Of a stretch of DNA of 64,000 nucleotides, positions 63,243 to 64,000 are shown piece by piece. Below the pieces are notes generated by a model, which saw only the letters and a list, made by a program, of their open reading frames with translations, was not told the DNA's origin and searched no databases. Within the stretch, counting starts at the first letter, position 1, and every line of letters begins with the position of its first letter. The position numbers and the translations under genes were made by a program. The stretch lies in the NCBI RefSeq assembly GCF_002163585.1, contig NZ_CP015579.1, forward strand, positions 372,001 through 436,000, in the 5' to 3' direction. This DNA is from Tatumella citrea (GTDB lineage: Bacteria; Pseudomonadota; Gammaproteobacteria; Enterobacterales; Enterobacteriaceae).

Positions 63243-64000
63243 TTACAATGGCGGGTGCTGTTTGTGCCAGTCGGTGGCCTGCTGCCAGGCCCAGGCTCCC
63301 TGAATCATACTGACTTCATCAAAATGGGCAGCAATCAGTTGAAAGCCAATCGGAGCACCGGTCGCTGTCATACCGCAAGGCAGGGTGACTGTTGGGTGAC
63401 CGCTAAGGTTAAATGCACTGGTATAGCGCAACAGACCGTCAAACAGTGTTTTATCAGTGCCGAAACGTTGCATGGTCTCCCAGCTAAGATCAGAAAATGC
63501 CGTTGCAGGGGAGAGGATCACGTCAACCTGAGTGAACAAGGCACTGATATTTCCACGCAGAGCTGCACGTTTTAGCCACAGGCGCTGGTATTCCTGAGCG
63601 GTAACACTGAGCCCCAGATCAATCAGGCCGGCAAGACCGGGGCCGTAGCGATCTTTTTGCGATGGATAAGTCGCTTCATGAGCCAGTGCTGTCTCGACAC
63701 CACAAACTGCACTCCAGTCTTCGGCCGCCTCGTCAGTATCCGGTACCTCGATCTCAATAATCTCCGCTCCGAGTTTCGTAAAAGTGGCAATGACGTTCTG
63801 TAATGCTGCCTGAGTTTCAGTATCCGTTCTCTCCAGCGCCCAGTGACGGTCTACACCGATGCGCATTTTTTTGACTCCCCGGGTCATGAGAGCCAGATAA
63901 TCAGGTACCGGTTCGCTGCTGGAGGTTGGGTCTTTTTCGTCACGCCCGGCGATAGCCTGTAGCATCACCACGGCATCTCCTATGGATCGTGCTATCGGAC
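63243..64000 (-). CDS. Amidase signature (AS) family enzyme, 5' truncated by window
   Basis: The C-terminal 252 residues of an AS-family amidase that hydrolyses an amide to a carboxylate and ammonia. The frame is open to the window edge and begins PIARSIGDAVVMLQAIAGRD, the segment just after the catalytic Ser-cisSer-Lys region in this family, so the catalytic part is outside. Further marks are KMRIGVDRHWALERTD and the C-terminal FNLSGHPTVTLPCGMTATGAPIGFQLIAAHFDE (cited in parts). It is upstream of the AraC gene on the same strand. Its product would feed nitrogen released from amides imported by the transporter. Confidence 0.88.
   Translation of the reverse strand, partial: PIARSIGDAVVMLQAIAGRDEKDPTSSSEPVPDYLALMTRGVKKMRIGVDRHWALERTDTETQAALQNVIATFTKLGAEIIEIEVPDTDEAAEDWSAVCGVETALAHEATYPSQKDRYGPGLAGLIDLGLSVTAQEYQRLWLKRAALRGNISALFTQVDVILSPATAFSDLSWETMQRFGTDKTLFDGLLRYTSAFNLSGHPTVTLPCGMTATGAPIGFQLIAAHFDEVSMIQGAWAWQQATDWHKQHPPL

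Overview
The window looks like a chromosomal segment of an enterobacterium. It carries lacI-lacZ-lacY, btsSR, btsT-yjiX-yjiA and mtlA-mtlD-mtlR, all close to their E. coli counterparts in length and in the residues I can recall. Base composition is moderately GC-rich, except for an AT-rich island at about 52.7-56.4 kb. The mix with organosulfur genes and an amide/urea transporter would suit an environmental or plant-associated member such as the Erwiniaceae; that placement is an inference, not a determination.

Layout. (1) 0-9.3 kb: an organosulfur acquisition block, with a MetI/MetQ-type ABC transporter, an MFS importer, four SfnB/DszC-like flavin monooxygenases and an LLM-type flavin monooxygenase. 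(2) 9.5-15.1 kb: a lac operon without lacA. Its control region keeps the E. coli architecture: an O1 operator identical over 21 bp, the same -35 and -10 hexamers, the same spacer and the same CRP spacing. (3) 15.2-19.3 kb: two unrecognised genes, a MarR-GNAT fusion and an Xre-RES toxin-antitoxin pair. (4) 19.6-31.5 kb: a catabolic island of unknown substrate, with SDR, FadR-type regulator, polar amino-acid ABC transporter, M20 deacylase, enolase-superfamily protein, creatinase-like M24 hydrolase lacking metal ligands, DHDPS-family lyase, CTP-synthase-like amidotransferase, aminotransferase and PhzF. This is my best candidate for an undescribed pathway. (5) 32-33.5 kb: a solitary PD-(D/E)XK nuclease and an acetyltransferase. 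(6) 33.8-39.6 kb: the pyruvate sensor system btsSR placed tail to tail with its target operon btsT-yjiX-yjiA. (7) 40-44.1 kb: the mannitol operon with several CRP sites.

(8) 45-56.4 kb: an Ail/Lom porin-like protein, then a 2357-residue CdiA-like two-partner secretion exoprotein with no TpsB partner in view. It is followed by a small membrane protein that may be its immunity factor and by two broken VENN-type toxin modules flanking a three-gene lipoprotein operon, then an unrecognised gene. (9) 56.5 kb to the end: a five-gene urea/short-chain-amide ABC transporter, an ANTAR antitermination regulator, an AraC regulator and a truncated amidase. A near-consensus sigma-54 promoter, two NtrC-like sites and a leader with a terminator-like hairpin lie upstream of the transporter. 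Together these suggest nitrogen-limitation control combined with amide-responsive antitermination.

No tRNA, rRNA, CRISPR array or intact insertion sequence was recognised.
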